Shown: piece by piece, positions 1 to 7,124 of the stretch | Numbering within the stretch: position 1 is the stretch's first letter | Layout: the number at the start of each line of letters is the position of its first letter | NCBI GenBank assembly: GCA_934636045.1 | Contig: CAKTZP010000049.1 | Coordinates: forward strand, 1 to 13,283 | Length of the DNA: 13,283 nucleotides | Source of the DNA: an uncultured Oscillospiraceae bacterium | Lineage (GTDB): Bacteria; Bacillota; Clostridia; Oscillospirales; Oscillospiraceae | Direction of reading: 5' to 3' | Made by a program: the position numbers and the translations under genes | The notes under the pieces: generated by a model | Told to the model about the DNA's origin: nothing | Databases searched by the model: none | Seen by the model: the letters and a program-made list of their open reading frames with translations, nothing else

Positions 1-86
1 ATCTGAAAATCAAAACAATTCTGCGAGATTGCCACGGCCCTTGCAGGGCCTCGCAATGACAAAATCGGACTTTTTTGACAGTCTGA
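1..86 (+). repeat. Dispersed repeat, copy A (right part of a MITE-like element, cut by the window edge)
   Basis: These 86 bases match 9499-9584 at 84 of 86 positions by direct reading. The two differences are in the loop of the small GGCCCTT/AGGGCC hairpin and a few bases after the arm. The segment holds the right inverted arm (GAGATTGCCACGG ... CCTCGCAATGAC, about 25-60) and the outer end TTTTTTGACAGTCTG. The left half of the element should lie just outside the window. As with copy B, the outer end directly abuts a terminator hairpin, here one of different sequence. Confidence 0.85.
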
Positions 87-121
87 CACGCCCTGATGCA
101 GTGCATCAGGGCGTGTTTTTT
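86..121 (+). terminator. Rho-independent terminator for a plus-strand gene left of the window
   Basis: A perfect inverted repeat (ACACGCCCTGATGC, 3-nt loop, GCATCAGGGCGTGT, stem 86-116) is followed by six T residues (116-121). No plus-strand gene lies inside the window to its left, so it probably ends a gene beyond base 1. The minus strand lacks a direct T-run after the stem, so it should mainly act on plus-strand transcription. Confidence 0.8.
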
Positions 122-123
122 GC

Positions 124-169
124 AAAAGCCGCCGCCGGGAGCGCCATCCAGCGCGTCCCGTGCGGCGAC
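124..169 (-). terminator. Probable terminator of the nucleoside operon
   Basis: On the minus strand, about 65 nt after the udp stop codon, a GC-rich stem can form. The outer arms GTCGCCGC and GCGGCGGC pair over 8 bp, then GGGA/TCCC and GCGC/GCGC pair with small bulges, closing a short loop. The 3' side runs into TTTTGC. The T-tract is short, so termination may be partial, but the position at the end of the operon fits. Confidence 0.55.
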
Positions 170-233
170 TCTGTTTAAAGCTGATGTCAATACGCCACGG
201 TGCCGTCAAGCAAAGGCAGCGCATCAAGGGACA

Positions 234-971
234 TCATTTTGCAGCTCCGTCGCGCTCAATGAGGATGCGCAGAGCTTCCACAGCGGTCTCGGCGCTCTTC
301 TTCATCTCGGTGTAGGCCATGACGGAGGAGGCGCGGCAGCCGCGGATCGAGGAGATGACAAAGATCGCAGCGGACTCCATCTCGGAGCTGATGACGTTGC
401 CGCGGCGCCATGCTTCCCAGCGGGCCTTGAGCCACGGCTCGGCCGGCATGTTCTCCGGCTCGTGCTGGCCGTAGAAGGAATCCTTGGACTGGGTGATGCC
501 CTCGATGAAGTTGTAGCCCAGCTTCTTCGCGGCGGTCGCCAGCGCGTCGACGACGTGGCGGTCGGCAACGGCGGGGTACTCGATGGGGATGTACTGACGG
601 GTCGTGCCCTCGTCGCGGACGGCGGCGGTGTTGATGACGCCGTCGAGCGTCGGGTCAAACGCACGGTCGCAGACGCGGCCGGCCGTGCCAACGCGGATGA
701 AGGTATCCGCGCCGCAGGCGATCAGCTCTTCAAGGCAGATCGCAGTGGACGGGCAGCCCATGCCGGTGGAGACGACGGAAACGGGAACCCCGTTGAGCGT
801 GCCGGTCCAGGTCTTGTGCTCACGGTTGTGGGCAACCAGATGCGCATCGTCGAAGAAGCTGGCGATGAAGTCCGTGCGGAACGGATCGCCGGGCAGCAGC
901 ACATAGCGGCCGATGTCGCCCTTCTTGATATGAACGTGATAAGTCACACCGTTTTCGTTAAAGTTTGCCAT
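234..971 (-). CDS. udp: Uridine phosphorylase (nucleoside phosphorylase family)
   Basis: The 245-aa cytoplasmic enzyme should carry out phosphorolysis of uridine to uracil and ribose-1-phosphate, the last salvage step encoded in this operon. Visible PNP/UDP-family motifs are the phosphate-site GDPFR (28-32), STGMGCPST (68-76), the second phosphate-site segment IRVGTAGR (92-99) and the ribose-binding EMES (197-200). QSKDSFYGQHEPE (161-173) matches the uracil-recognition stretch; Gln169 aligns with E. coli Gln166, but the partner arginine (Arg168 in E. coli) is not at the same place. The part after EMES is about 10 residues shorter than in E. coli Udp, seemingly because a segment near 219-225 is missing. 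The start is fixed by AGGAGG at 981-986, 9 nt upstream. It is the last gene, 21 nt after the permease. Preference for uridine over other nucleosides is inferred from family resemblance. Confidence 0.9.
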   Translation of the reverse strand: MANFNENGVTYHVHIKKGDIGRYVLLPGDPFRTDFIASFFDDAHLVAHNREHKTWTGTLNGVPVSVVSTGMGCPSTAICLEELIACGADTFIRVGTAGRVCDRAFDPTLDGVINTAAVRDEGTTRQYIPIEYPAVADRHVVDALATAAKKLGYNFIEGITQSKDSFYGQHEPENMPAEPWLKARWEAWRRGNVISSEMESAAIFVISSIRGCRASSVMAYTEMKKSAETAVEALRILIERDGAAK

Positions 972-992
972 TTTAAATTTCCTCCTAAAAGC

Positions 993-1952
993 TTATCGTT
1001 TGGATTTGTCGTAGGGAACGCCTGCGACAGCGGGCGCGTTGGAATTCGAGGAAGAGATCGCCAGAACGACCAGCGTTGCCACGTAGGGAAGCATCTTGTA
1101 GAACGCCTCCGGAATGCCGAGGTTATACAGGAACGGGATGACGGAGTAGGCCGAGCCCAGCGTCTTGGTGATGCCGAAGAACAGCGCGCCAAGGCAGATG
1201 CCCGACGGCTTCCAGCGGCCGAACACGACGACGGACATGGCAAGGAAGCCATAGCCGCTGACGTTTGAGGTGAAGGTCGTGGTCGTCGGCAGGATGAAAG
1301 CAAGGCCGCCCAGACCGGCCAGCGCGCCGGACATCAGCACGGCGAGATAGCGCATCTTGTACACGCTGATGCCGACGGAGTCGGAGGCCTGCGGATTTTC
1401 GCCGCAGGAGCGCACGCGCAGACCGATGCGGGTGCGGTACAGGAAGAACGCCGCCAGCAGCAGGATGGCAATGCCAAGGTAGGTGGTGATGTAAGCCTTC
1501 TGGAACAGGATCGGCCCGATGACGGGGATATCGCCCAGCACCGGCACCTTCTCGATACGGAAGGTGTTCTTGAAGATGACCTTTTCACTGCCGGTCAGGA
1601 TGCGGCCGAAGAACAGGCCGAACGCAGTGGCAAAGGTATTGATAGCGGTGGAGCTGATGGTCTGCTCCGCCTTCAGATGAATGGAGGCGAAGGCATGCAG
1701 CGAGGTCAGCAGCGTACCGGCGGCCATGGAAATGAGGATCGCCAGCGTCAGGCACAGCCACACGGGCATGGAATCCTGACAGAAGTGGATGAAGATGATG
1801 CCGGCAAACGCGCCGAACACCATAATGCCCTCCAGCGCGATGTTCAGAACGCCGCTGCGCTCACTGATCAGGTCGCCGATGCCGACGATCAGCAGCGGCA
1901 CGAAGAAAATCAGTACCTGCTGGCACAGAAAATAGATAATATCAGAAGTCAT
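993..1952 (-). CDS. nupQ: Nucleoside ABC transporter permease (YufQ/NupQ type, BPD_transp_2)
   Basis: This 319-aa integral membrane protein is one half of the translocation pore of the nucleoside importer. It has about eight to nine hydrophobic segments. The N-terminal SERSGVLNIALEGIMVFGAF (30-49) is a hallmark of this permease family, and RSCGENPQASDSVGI (181-195) is the cytoplasmic coupling segment that meets the ATPase; SGALAGLGGLAFI follows. Length fits B. subtilis YufQ-type proteins. The ribosome binding site (AAAGGAG) sits over the end of the preceding permease gene, whose stop is only 6 nt upstream, so translation is probably coupled. The symbol is by family resemblance; the exact nucleoside range cannot be read from the sequence. 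Confidence 0.88.
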   Translation of the reverse strand: MTSDIIYFLCQQVLIFFVPLLIVGIGDLISERSGVLNIALEGIMVFGAFAGIIFIHFCQDSMPVWLCLTLAILISMAAGTLLTSLHAFASIHLKAEQTISSTAINTFATAFGLFFGRILTGSEKVIFKNTFRIEKVPVLGDIPVIGPILFQKAYITTYLGIAILLLAAFFLYRTRIGLRVRSCGENPQASDSVGISVYKMRYLAVLMSGALAGLGGLAFILPTTTTFTSNVSGYGFLAMSVVVFGRWKPSGICLGALFFGITKTLGSAYSVIPFLYNLGIPEAFYKMLPYVATLVVLAISSSNSNAPAVAGVPYDKSKR

Positions 1953-1958
1953 GATTTT

Positions 1959-3080
1959 CTACGCTCCTTTCTTGGTGCTGATGCCGGTTCTGCGCTGCAA
2001 GCGTCTGCGGCGCAGGGCCTCGCTGATGATCATGGAGAACGCACTGAAGTAGATGACCACGGAGGTGATGATGTCCACGATCTCCGCGGTGTAGCCATAG
2101 CCCTGCATATAGAAGCCCGAGACCTGCAGGTAGGCAAGGAAGATGGCCGAGAAGATGCAGCCGATGGGATTGTTCATTGCCAGCAGTGCAACCGGGATGC
2201 CGTTGAAGCCCTCGGGCTGCGTCACGTCCACGACCTGCACATACTTACCGGAGGAGGACAGATACATCAGCGCACCGCCAAGGCCGCAGAGCGCGCCGGA
2301 GATGAGCATGGCGAACATGATGTTCCGGCGGGCGTTGATGCCGGCGTTTTTGCTGGCATCGCGGTTTTTACCGGTGGCCTTGATCTCGAAGCCGAAGGTC
2401 GTCTTTTCCAGCAGGAGGTAGATGCCGATGGCCACGACGATGGCAATCAGGATGCCGCAGTTGACGACCGAGCCCGGGAAGAGCTTGTTCAGGCCCGCCG
2501 CAGGCAGCCGGTGCGCCGCCGGAACAGGCATGGACTGGTTGCGCAGGGAGTCATAGATGGTCTTTTTGATGAGGTAGTTGTCCAGATACAGGCCGGCGTA
2601 GTTCATCATGATCGTCGCAATGACGATGTTGACCTTGCGGTAGGCATGCAGGATAGCGGGAACGAGCGCCCATGCTGCGCCGCCGAGCGCACTGGCCAGC
2701 AGCGGAACGATCCAGCCCAGCGCGCCGGGCAGATCCCAGCGGATCGCGACATAAAGGCCGCAGAACGCGCCGGAAAGGAACTGGCCGGCGCCGCCGATGT
2801 TAAAGATGCTGGCCTTGAACGCGAAGGCCACGCCGACACCGGTCAGGATGATCGGAACGGCATAGTAGAACACGTCGCCGAAGGATTTCAGGCCGTTGTA
2901 GAAGCCGCCGACGACCAGTGCCTTAAAGCCCTTGAAGGCGTTTGCAGGGTTGGCCACCAACAGCACGAGGAAGCCGAACACCAAGCCGACCAGAATCGCG
3001 ATGACAGACGAAGCGAGGCCGGAATAATCCCGGGATTTCTTGATCAGGGGCGTATCCGGGGTTTGAGATTTTTTCTTCAT
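1959..3080 (-). CDS. nupP: Nucleoside ABC transporter permease (YufP/NupP type, BPD_transp_2)
   Basis: The 373-aa membrane protein is the second pore subunit of the importer. It has a lysine-rich cytoplasmic N-terminus (1-17), a first membrane helix at about 22-44, further helices through about 70-170 and 205-350, and a basic C-terminal tail (EALRRRRLQRR). Family marks are FKASIFNIGGAGQ (88-100), the coupling segment ATGKNRDASKNAGI (235-248) and GFNGIPVALLA (291-301). Its ATG overlaps the ATPase stop as ATGA (3077-3080), a classic sign of coupled translation. AAAGGAG lies 7 nt upstream. The partner permease follows 6 nt after its stop, so a heterodimeric pore is likely. Confidence 0.9.
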   Translation of the reverse strand: MKKKSQTPDTPLIKKSRDYSGLASSVIAILVGLVFGFLVLLVANPANAFKGFKALVVGGFYNGLKSFGDVFYYAVPIILTGVGVAFAFKASIFNIGGAGQFLSGAFCGLYVAIRWDLPGALGWIVPLLASALGGAAWALVPAILHAYRKVNIVIATIMMNYAGLYLDNYLIKKTIYDSLRNQSMPVPAAHRLPAAGLNKLFPGSVVNCGILIAIVVAIGIYLLLEKTTFGFEIKATGKNRDASKNAGINARRNIMFAMLISGALCGLGGALMYLSSSGKYVQVVDVTQPEGFNGIPVALLAMNNPIGCIFSAIFLAYLQVSGFYMQGYGYTAEIVDIITSVVIYFSAFSMIISEALRRRRLQRRTGISTKKGA

Positions 3081-4612
3081 ACCTCTGCTCCTTTCCGTTT
3101 GCTGCCGGACATGTACAGGCCGAGCTCATTGACGGTCGTCTCTTCCGGTCGAACCTCTGCAACGATCTCACCCTCATAGAGCACGAGAATGCGGTCGCTC
3201 ATGTTCATGACCTCTTCGAGGTCGAAGGACACCAGCAAGACTGCCTTGCCGTTGTCGCGCTGCTCGAGCAGGCGGTCGTGGATGAATTCGATCGCGCCGA
3301 CGTCGAGGCCGCGGGTCGGCTGCATGGCCACGATGACATCCTGCTCCGCGTCGATCTCGCGGGCGATGATCGCCTTCTGCTGGTTGCCGCCGGACATGCT
3401 GCGCGCGGTGCTGTCCACGCCTTCGCTGCTGCGGATATCGAATTCCTTCTCCAGCCGTTCGGCCAGCTCGCGGCGCTTGCCGAAGCGGATGATGCCGCCG
3501 TGCTGATACTCCGGCAGGAAATATTTTTTCAGCGCGAGGTTTTCCTCGAGCGTACAGTCAAGAATCAGGCCGTGCTTGTGCCGATCCTCCGGCACATGGG
3601 CAATTCCGTGGGTATTGCGGTAGCGAATGGTCGCCTTGCTGACGTCCTCGCCGTTGAGATAGATATGGCCGCTGGTCTGGTGTGTCAGACCGACGATGGT
3701 GCGCACCAGCTCGCTCTGGCCGTTGCCCTCGATGCCCGCGATGCAGACGATCTCGCCGCGGCGGACACGGAAGGAGACGTTGTTGAGCGCCATTTTGTGG
3801 GCGCTGTGCTCAGAGCGGAGGCAAACCTTGTCGAGCACCAGCACGTCGTCGCCCAGTTTTTCGGGCGCCTTATCGACGGTAAAGCTGATCTTTCTGCCGA
3901 CCATCATCTCCGAAAGCTCGTTGATATTCGTATCGGCCACGTTGACCGTGCCGATGCATTTGCCGAGACGCAGGACGGTGCAGCGGTCTGCAACGGCCAT
4001 GATCTCGTTGAGTTTGTGGGTGATAAAGGCGATGGCCTTGCCCTCGCGCTTGAGGTTCTGCATGATAACCATCAGCTCATCGATCTCCTGCGGCGTCAGG
4101 ACGGCCGTCGGCTCGTCGAAGATGAGGATGTGGTTTTCGCGGTAGAGCATCTTCAGAATCTCCACGCGCTGCTGCATGCCGACGGTGATGTCTGCGACCT
4201 TTGCGTCGCAGTCGATGTTCAGGCCGTAGCGTTCGCTCAGCTCGATGACTTTTTTGCGCGCCTCCGCCATTTGCAGAACGCCGTGCTTGGCCGTCTCCAC
4301 GCCCAGCACGATGTTTTCCAGAACGGTGAAGTTCTTGATCTGCATGAAGTGCTGGTGCACCATGCCGATGCCGAGCGAATTCGCCGTGCGGGGATTTTTG
4401 ATTTCGACCTTCTTGCCGTCGAGAAGGATCTCGCCGCCCTCCGGCTGATACAGGCCGAACAGCACGCTCATCAGCGTGGACTTGCCCGCGCCGTTCTCGC
4501 CGAGCAGGGCGTGGATCTCGCCGGGCTTGATGCAGAAGGTCACGTTGTCATTGGCAATAATGCCGGGGAACACCTTGGTGATGTTCCGCATTTCAATGGC
4601 ATACTCTTGCAT
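3077..4612 (-). CDS. nupO: Nucleoside ABC transporter ATPase, two nucleotide-binding domains (YufO/NupO type)
   Basis: A 511-aa tandem ATPase powers the importer from the cytoplasmic face. The first domain has Walker A GENGAGKS (38-45), Q-loop Gln87, the family's altered signature ITVGMQQR (142-149), Walker B ILIFDEP (162-168) and switch His199. The second domain has a degenerate Walker A GIEGNGQSE (293-301), a full signature SMSGGNQQK (405-413) and a changed Walker B ending in QPTRG, with Asp464 where the switch histidine would be. One canonical and one degenerate site is normal for the sugar/nucleoside ABC class. AAGGAG precedes the ATG by 6 nt. A hairpin separates it from bmpA upstream; the downstream permease overlaps by 4 nt. 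Confidence 0.93.
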   Translation of the reverse strand: MQEYAIEMRNITKVFPGIIANDNVTFCIKPGEIHALLGENGAGKSTLMSVLFGLYQPEGGEILLDGKKVEIKNPRTANSLGIGMVHQHFMQIKNFTVLENIVLGVETAKHGVLQMAEARKKVIELSERYGLNIDCDAKVADITVGMQQRVEILKMLYRENHILIFDEPTAVLTPQEIDELMVIMQNLKREGKAIAFITHKLNEIMAVADRCTVLRLGKCIGTVNVADTNINELSEMMVGRKISFTVDKAPEKLGDDVLVLDKVCLRSEHSAHKMALNNVSFRVRRGEIVCIAGIEGNGQSELVRTIVGLTHQTSGHIYLNGEDVSKATIRYRNTHGIAHVPEDRHKHGLILDCTLEENLALKKYFLPEYQHGGIIRFGKRRELAERLEKEFDIRSSEGVDSTARSMSGGNQQKAIIAREIDAEQDVIVAMQPTRGLDVGAIEFIHDRLLEQRDNGKAVLLVSFDLEEVMNMSDRILVLYEGEIVAEVRPEETTVNELGLYMSGSKRKGAEV

Positions 4613-4639
4613 TGCTCTCTCCTTTCGGAATTAAAAGGC

Positions 4640-4664
4640 GGGAGCCGGGGAAGACCCGGCTCCC
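4640..4664 (-). terminator. Intra-operon hairpin between bmpA and the ATPase (possible partial terminator or mRNA stabiliser)
   Basis: A perfect 10-bp GC-rich stem (GGGAGCCGGG / CCCGGCTCCC, 5-nt loop) lies 15 nt after the bmpA stop. On the minus strand it is followed by GCCTTTTAA, a weak T-tract. The place fits a device that lets the binding protein be made in excess over the membrane parts, as is common in ABC importer operons. Whether it ends transcription or protects the upstream mRNA cannot be told from sequence. Confidence 0.6.
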
Positions 4665-4679
4665 GGGGAGAAGCGTCGA

Positions 4680-5873
4680 TTATTCGACGACTTTGATGGT
4701 GACGTAGGTCAGGGTCGCAGCGAGGTCCTCGATGGAGACGGAGTTGCCTTCCGCATCGGTATCAACGATCATCTTGCTGCAGATGCCGTCCTTGTCGGCC
4801 TTCATGTCGGCGAGGAGCGCATCGTACTGTTCCTGCGTGAACTTCTGGAAACGGGAGGTCTCCATGGGCAGGCCGCAAGCGTCATGGGTGACGTCGTACA
4901 CGGTAGACGTGCCGCCTTCCCAGCCGCCGTCGTAAGCCTTGGTCAGCGCGTCCTCAACAGCGGGAGCAAGCATCTTCATTGCGGAGGTCATGCAGGTCTC
5001 GGAGTTTTCGGCCATGTCGGTGTCAACGCCGATGGCAACCTTGCCGCCGCCGACGGACTCGCAAGCTGCGAAGACGTTGTCAGGAGCGCCGCAGCCGAAG
5101 ATGCACTCGGTGCCGGTCTGGTACCAAGAAGCAGCCTTGGCCTGATACTCAGGAGCAACGTCGAAGGAGCCGGTGTAGGTGTAGAGCAACTCGATGGAAG
5201 CGGGATCCATGCCGAGTTCCTTTGCGGCGTACTCAACGCCCTGCACGAAGCCATAGCCGAAACGGACGACGGCGGGAACCGCCAGAGCGCCGAAGAAGCC
5301 GAGCTTGGTGTAGCCTTCATAGACGGCAGCGTAGCCAGCCATGAAGCCGGACTGATCCTCTGCGAAGGCCATCGCAACGGTGTTCTCCGCGATGTAGGTC
5401 TCGTTGGTCTCTTCGCTGGTGGGGGTCGCGTCGATGAGGATGAACTTCACGTCGGGATAGGTGGTCTGGCACTCATACACGGCGCCGGACATCAGGAAGC
5501 CGGGGGTCACGATGACCTTTGCGCCTTCCTTCACGGCGGTGTCGATGCACTGGATGTAGCTGGCGGTGGACTGCTCAACGGGCAGGTAGTAGTTCGCGGT
5601 CTTGCCGGTCTTTGCGACATAGTTCTGGATGCCTTCCCAAGCGAGCTGGTTGAAGCCTCTGTCGTCGACAGTGGACTGCGGGCCGTTGGTGACGAGAACG
5701 ATCTCGGCGCCGGTGGTGGTAGTGGCGTTGTCGGTCGGCTTTACGTCTTCGCCGTTCTGCTGAGAATCCTTGTTGTTTTCAGTTGCGGGGTCGGTTGCGT
5801 CGGTGTTGCCGCCGCAGGCGCACAGTGCAAAGACCATGACCAGTGCGAGCAACAGGCATACTAACTTTTTCAT
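4680..5873 (-). CDS. bmpA: Bmp-family nucleoside-binding lipoprotein
   Basis: The 397-aa protein is the extracellular receptor of the importer. It has a lipoprotein signal peptide with the lipobox ending at Cys20 (FALCACGG), then a polar acidic/Thr-rich linker (about 21-54), then the Bmp/PnrA domain. Marks are DRGFNQLAWEGI (71-82), AVPAVVRFGYGFVQGVEYAA in the middle, and GVDTDMAE near residue 280. The start is set by GGAGG 4 nt upstream. It stands between cdd and the ATPase, with hairpins on both sides. Bmp proteins bind nucleosides; the cdd and udp neighbours point to cytidine and uridine, though several relatives bind purine nucleosides. Length (397) is somewhat above the usual ~350 because of the linker and C-terminal part. 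Confidence 0.92.
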   Translation of the reverse strand: MKKLVCLLLALVMVFALCACGGNTDATDPATENNKDSQQNGEDVKPTDNATTTTGAEIVLVTNGPQSTVDDRGFNQLAWEGIQNYVAKTGKTANYYLPVEQSTASYIQCIDTAVKEGAKVIVTPGFLMSGAVYECQTTYPDVKFILIDATPTSEETNETYIAENTVAMAFAEDQSGFMAGYAAVYEGYTKLGFFGALAVPAVVRFGYGFVQGVEYAAKELGMDPASIELLYTYTGSFDVAPEYQAKAASWYQTGTECIFGCGAPDNVFAACESVGGGKVAIGVDTDMAENSETCMTSAMKMLAPAVEDALTKAYDGGWEGGTSTVYDVTHDACGLPMETSRFQKFTQEQYDALLADMKADKDGICSKMIVDTDAEGNSVSIEDLAATLTYVTIKVVE

Positions 5874-5902
5874 GTTTCCTCCATAAATAATTTGATTTAT
5901 TC

Positions 5903-5918
5903 AATCGGCGAGCCGATT
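5903..5918 (-). other. Small hairpin at the cdd-bmpA junction
   Basis: AATCGG-CGAG-CCGATT forms a perfect 6-bp stem with a 4-nt loop that overlaps the cdd stop codon (5917-5919). On the minus strand it is followed by GAATAAATC rather than a T-run, so it is not a standard terminator. With the stronger hairpin at 4640-4664 it brackets the bmpA message, which suggests a role in mRNA processing or stability. Confidence 0.4.
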
Positions 5919-6387
5919 AAACACATTCATGAGGCGGGCGGAAGAATGAGCCGTCCTCCGTCAGCCGGAAGCCGCCCTCGGGCAGAATCTGCCGCAGGGT
6001 GAATTCCTTATAGTCCGTGGGAGTCTTGCCGTGGATGACGATAAAGGCATCCGGGTCGCAGAACTCGGCCATAACCTGGCGGCACACGCCGCACGGCGAG
6101 CAGTAGTTCTCCAGCGGCTGGCCCTTCGTGCCGCCGACGATGGCGATGGCGGCAAAGCTGCGCTCGCCCTCGCTCACGGCCTTGAAGAACGCGGTGCGCT
6201 CGGCGCAGTTGGTCGCGCTGAAGCCGCCGTTTTCAATGTTGCAGCCGGTGTAAATTTTGCCCTCGCGCGTCACTAGCGCCGCGCCGACGGCCCAGTTGGA
6301 ATACGGGCAGTATGCAAATTCCCGCGCCTCAATGGCTCGCTGGATCAGCATTTCCGCTTTTTCTTTTGCGATGAGTGGTGTTGTCAT
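5917..6387 (-). CDS. cdd: Cytidine deaminase
   Basis: The 156-aa cytoplasmic enzyme deaminates cytidine (and deoxycytidine) to uridine, feeding the uridine phosphorylase at the end of the operon. The zinc site is complete: CAE at 61-63 (zinc ligand Cys61, catalytic Glu63) and PCGVC at 98-102 (Cys99, Cys102). YCPYSNWAVGAAL (26-38) and GCNIENGGFSATN (48-60) are typical of the small homotetrameric class, here about 20 residues longer than B. subtilis Cdd. An in-frame upstream ATG at 6462 would add 25 residues with no family likeness and no good ribosome site; the ATG at 6387 has AAGGAG 9 nt upstream and gives the usual N-terminus. The first 59 nt overlap the 3' end of the preceding yczE-like gene in another frame. 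Confidence 0.93.
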   Translation of the reverse strand: MTTPLIAKEKAEMLIQRAIEAREFAYCPYSNWAVGAALVTREGKIYTGCNIENGGFSATNCAERTAFFKAVSEGERSFAAIAIVGGTKGQPLENYCSPCGVCRQVMAEFCDPDAFIVIHGKTPTDYKEFTLRQILPEGGFRLTEDGSFFRPPHECV

Positions 6388-7048
6388 TGAAATAATCTCC
6401 TTTCCAATATGGGCCGCACAGCTTCCGCACGGCGGGGCGCAGCAGCGGGATGAACAAATCACAGAGGACTCCGCCGAGCGCCATGTTTAAAATTGAGCCG
6501 ATGCCAAGGTCACCGCCAAAGACGATGGTCAAAATCAGCGCGACACCGCTCCAAACATAGGCGCCGACACCGTAGCTTTTCTTCAGCAGCCGGGCAATGG
6601 TCAGGCAGATCATATCCAGCGGCTGCACACCCTGTCGAATCTGGACATACCACGCCAGCGCAAAGCAGGTGACGATCGTCCCGCCCAGCGAAAACAGGAT
6701 GCGAACAAGCATCGGCGGCGTCACCGGGATGAGCGTATGCAGCAGGGCTTCGAACAGATTCATCAGCGGGCCGATGCCAAAGCCGACCAAAAGCGACCCG
6801 ATGCCCACAAGCGAACGGTCGGCAAAGCAGTAGATCACCAGCACCAGCGTGTTAAATAAGAGGTTGACCGTTCCGGCCTCCAGACCGACCATCCGGCCGA
6901 TGCCCTGTTGAAAGCTTGTCGTTACGTCCGAGCCCAGTCCGGCAAAGAGGCTCATGGCGATGCCGAACGCCAATACCGGCAGCGTCGGCAGAAGAACCGC
7001 CGTCATGCGGAGATACCCGCGCAGCGGCATGGAGAGGTGTTTTTGCAT
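6329..7048 (-). CDS. YczE-like integral membrane protein, copy 1
   Basis: The 239-aa protein has about six hydrophobic segments (roughly 15-36, 58-76, 79-104, 112-135, 163-180, 184-203) and resembles the uncharacterised YczE family (COG2364). It is a tandem paralogue of the next gene upstream, about 77% identical over the first 218 residues by hand alignment. After the shared CGPYWKGD (211-218) the tails differ entirely: the last 21 residues are read from DNA that also encodes the cdd start. The Shine-Dalgarno-like AAAGGA lies 15 nt before the ATG, longer than the 5 nt in its twin, so it may be weakly translated. No function can be assigned; as part of a nucleoside operon, transport or export of a nucleoside, base or sugar is a guess. 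Confidence 0.82.
   Translation of the reverse strand: MQKHLSMPLRGYLRMTAVLLPTLPVLAFGIAMSLFAGLGSDVTTSFQQGIGRMVGLEAGTVNLLFNTLVLVIYCFADRSLVGIGSLLVGFGIGPLMNLFEALLHTLIPVTPPMLVRILFSLGGTIVTCFALAWYVQIRQGVQPLDMICLTIARLLKKSYGVGAYVWSGVALILTIVFGGDLGIGSILNMALGGVLCDLFIPLLRPAVRKLCGPYWKGDYFNDNTTHRKRKSGNADPASH
6397..6402 (-). promoter_or_regulatory. cdd ribosome binding site inside the yczE-like reading frame
   Basis: AAGGAG, 9 nt before the cdd ATG, is formed by the codons for Trp-Lys-Gly-Asp (TGG AAA GGA GAT) of the upstream gene. It decides the cdd start at 6387 and implies coupling, since ribosomes finishing the upstream gene pass over it. Confidence 0.75.
6754..6882 (-). repeat. Near-identical DNA block shared with 7559-7687
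   Basis: Copies 1 and 2 of the yczE-like genes align without gaps at an offset of 805 nt. In this 129-nt block only 7 bases differ by hand count (about 95% identity), including most synonymous positions, whereas flanking parts of the genes differ clearly more. The block covers residues from about 56 to 98. Confidence 0.75.
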
Positions 7049-7124
7049 AGATGGTTGATAGATTCCTTTCTGCGGCGCTCATCGCCGGGAAGTAAAGCTG
7101 CGCCCCTCGGCGCAAATGCAGCGC

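Noticed and set aside
1677..4696. Long plus-strand open frames (1677-3179, 3278-4696) opposite the transporter genes
   Set aside because: They are antisense to clear permease and ATPase genes, have low-complexity Ala/Asp/Arg/His-rich translations with no domain, and arise from high GC and codon bias.
4884..5864. 326-aa plus-strand open frame opposite bmpA
   Set aside because: Exact mirror of the lipoprotein gene, no ribosome site, Gly/Val/Ala-rich translation with no family likeness.
6388..6462. 25-residue N-terminal extension of cytidine deaminase
   Set aside because: No ribosome site at 6462, no family likeness, and a good site stands before ATG 6387.
7070..7124. Small hairpin TGCGCC-GAGG-GGCGCA between the two yczE-like genes as a terminator
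   Set aside because: Only 6 bp with no T-run after it on the minus strand; unlikely to stop transcription.
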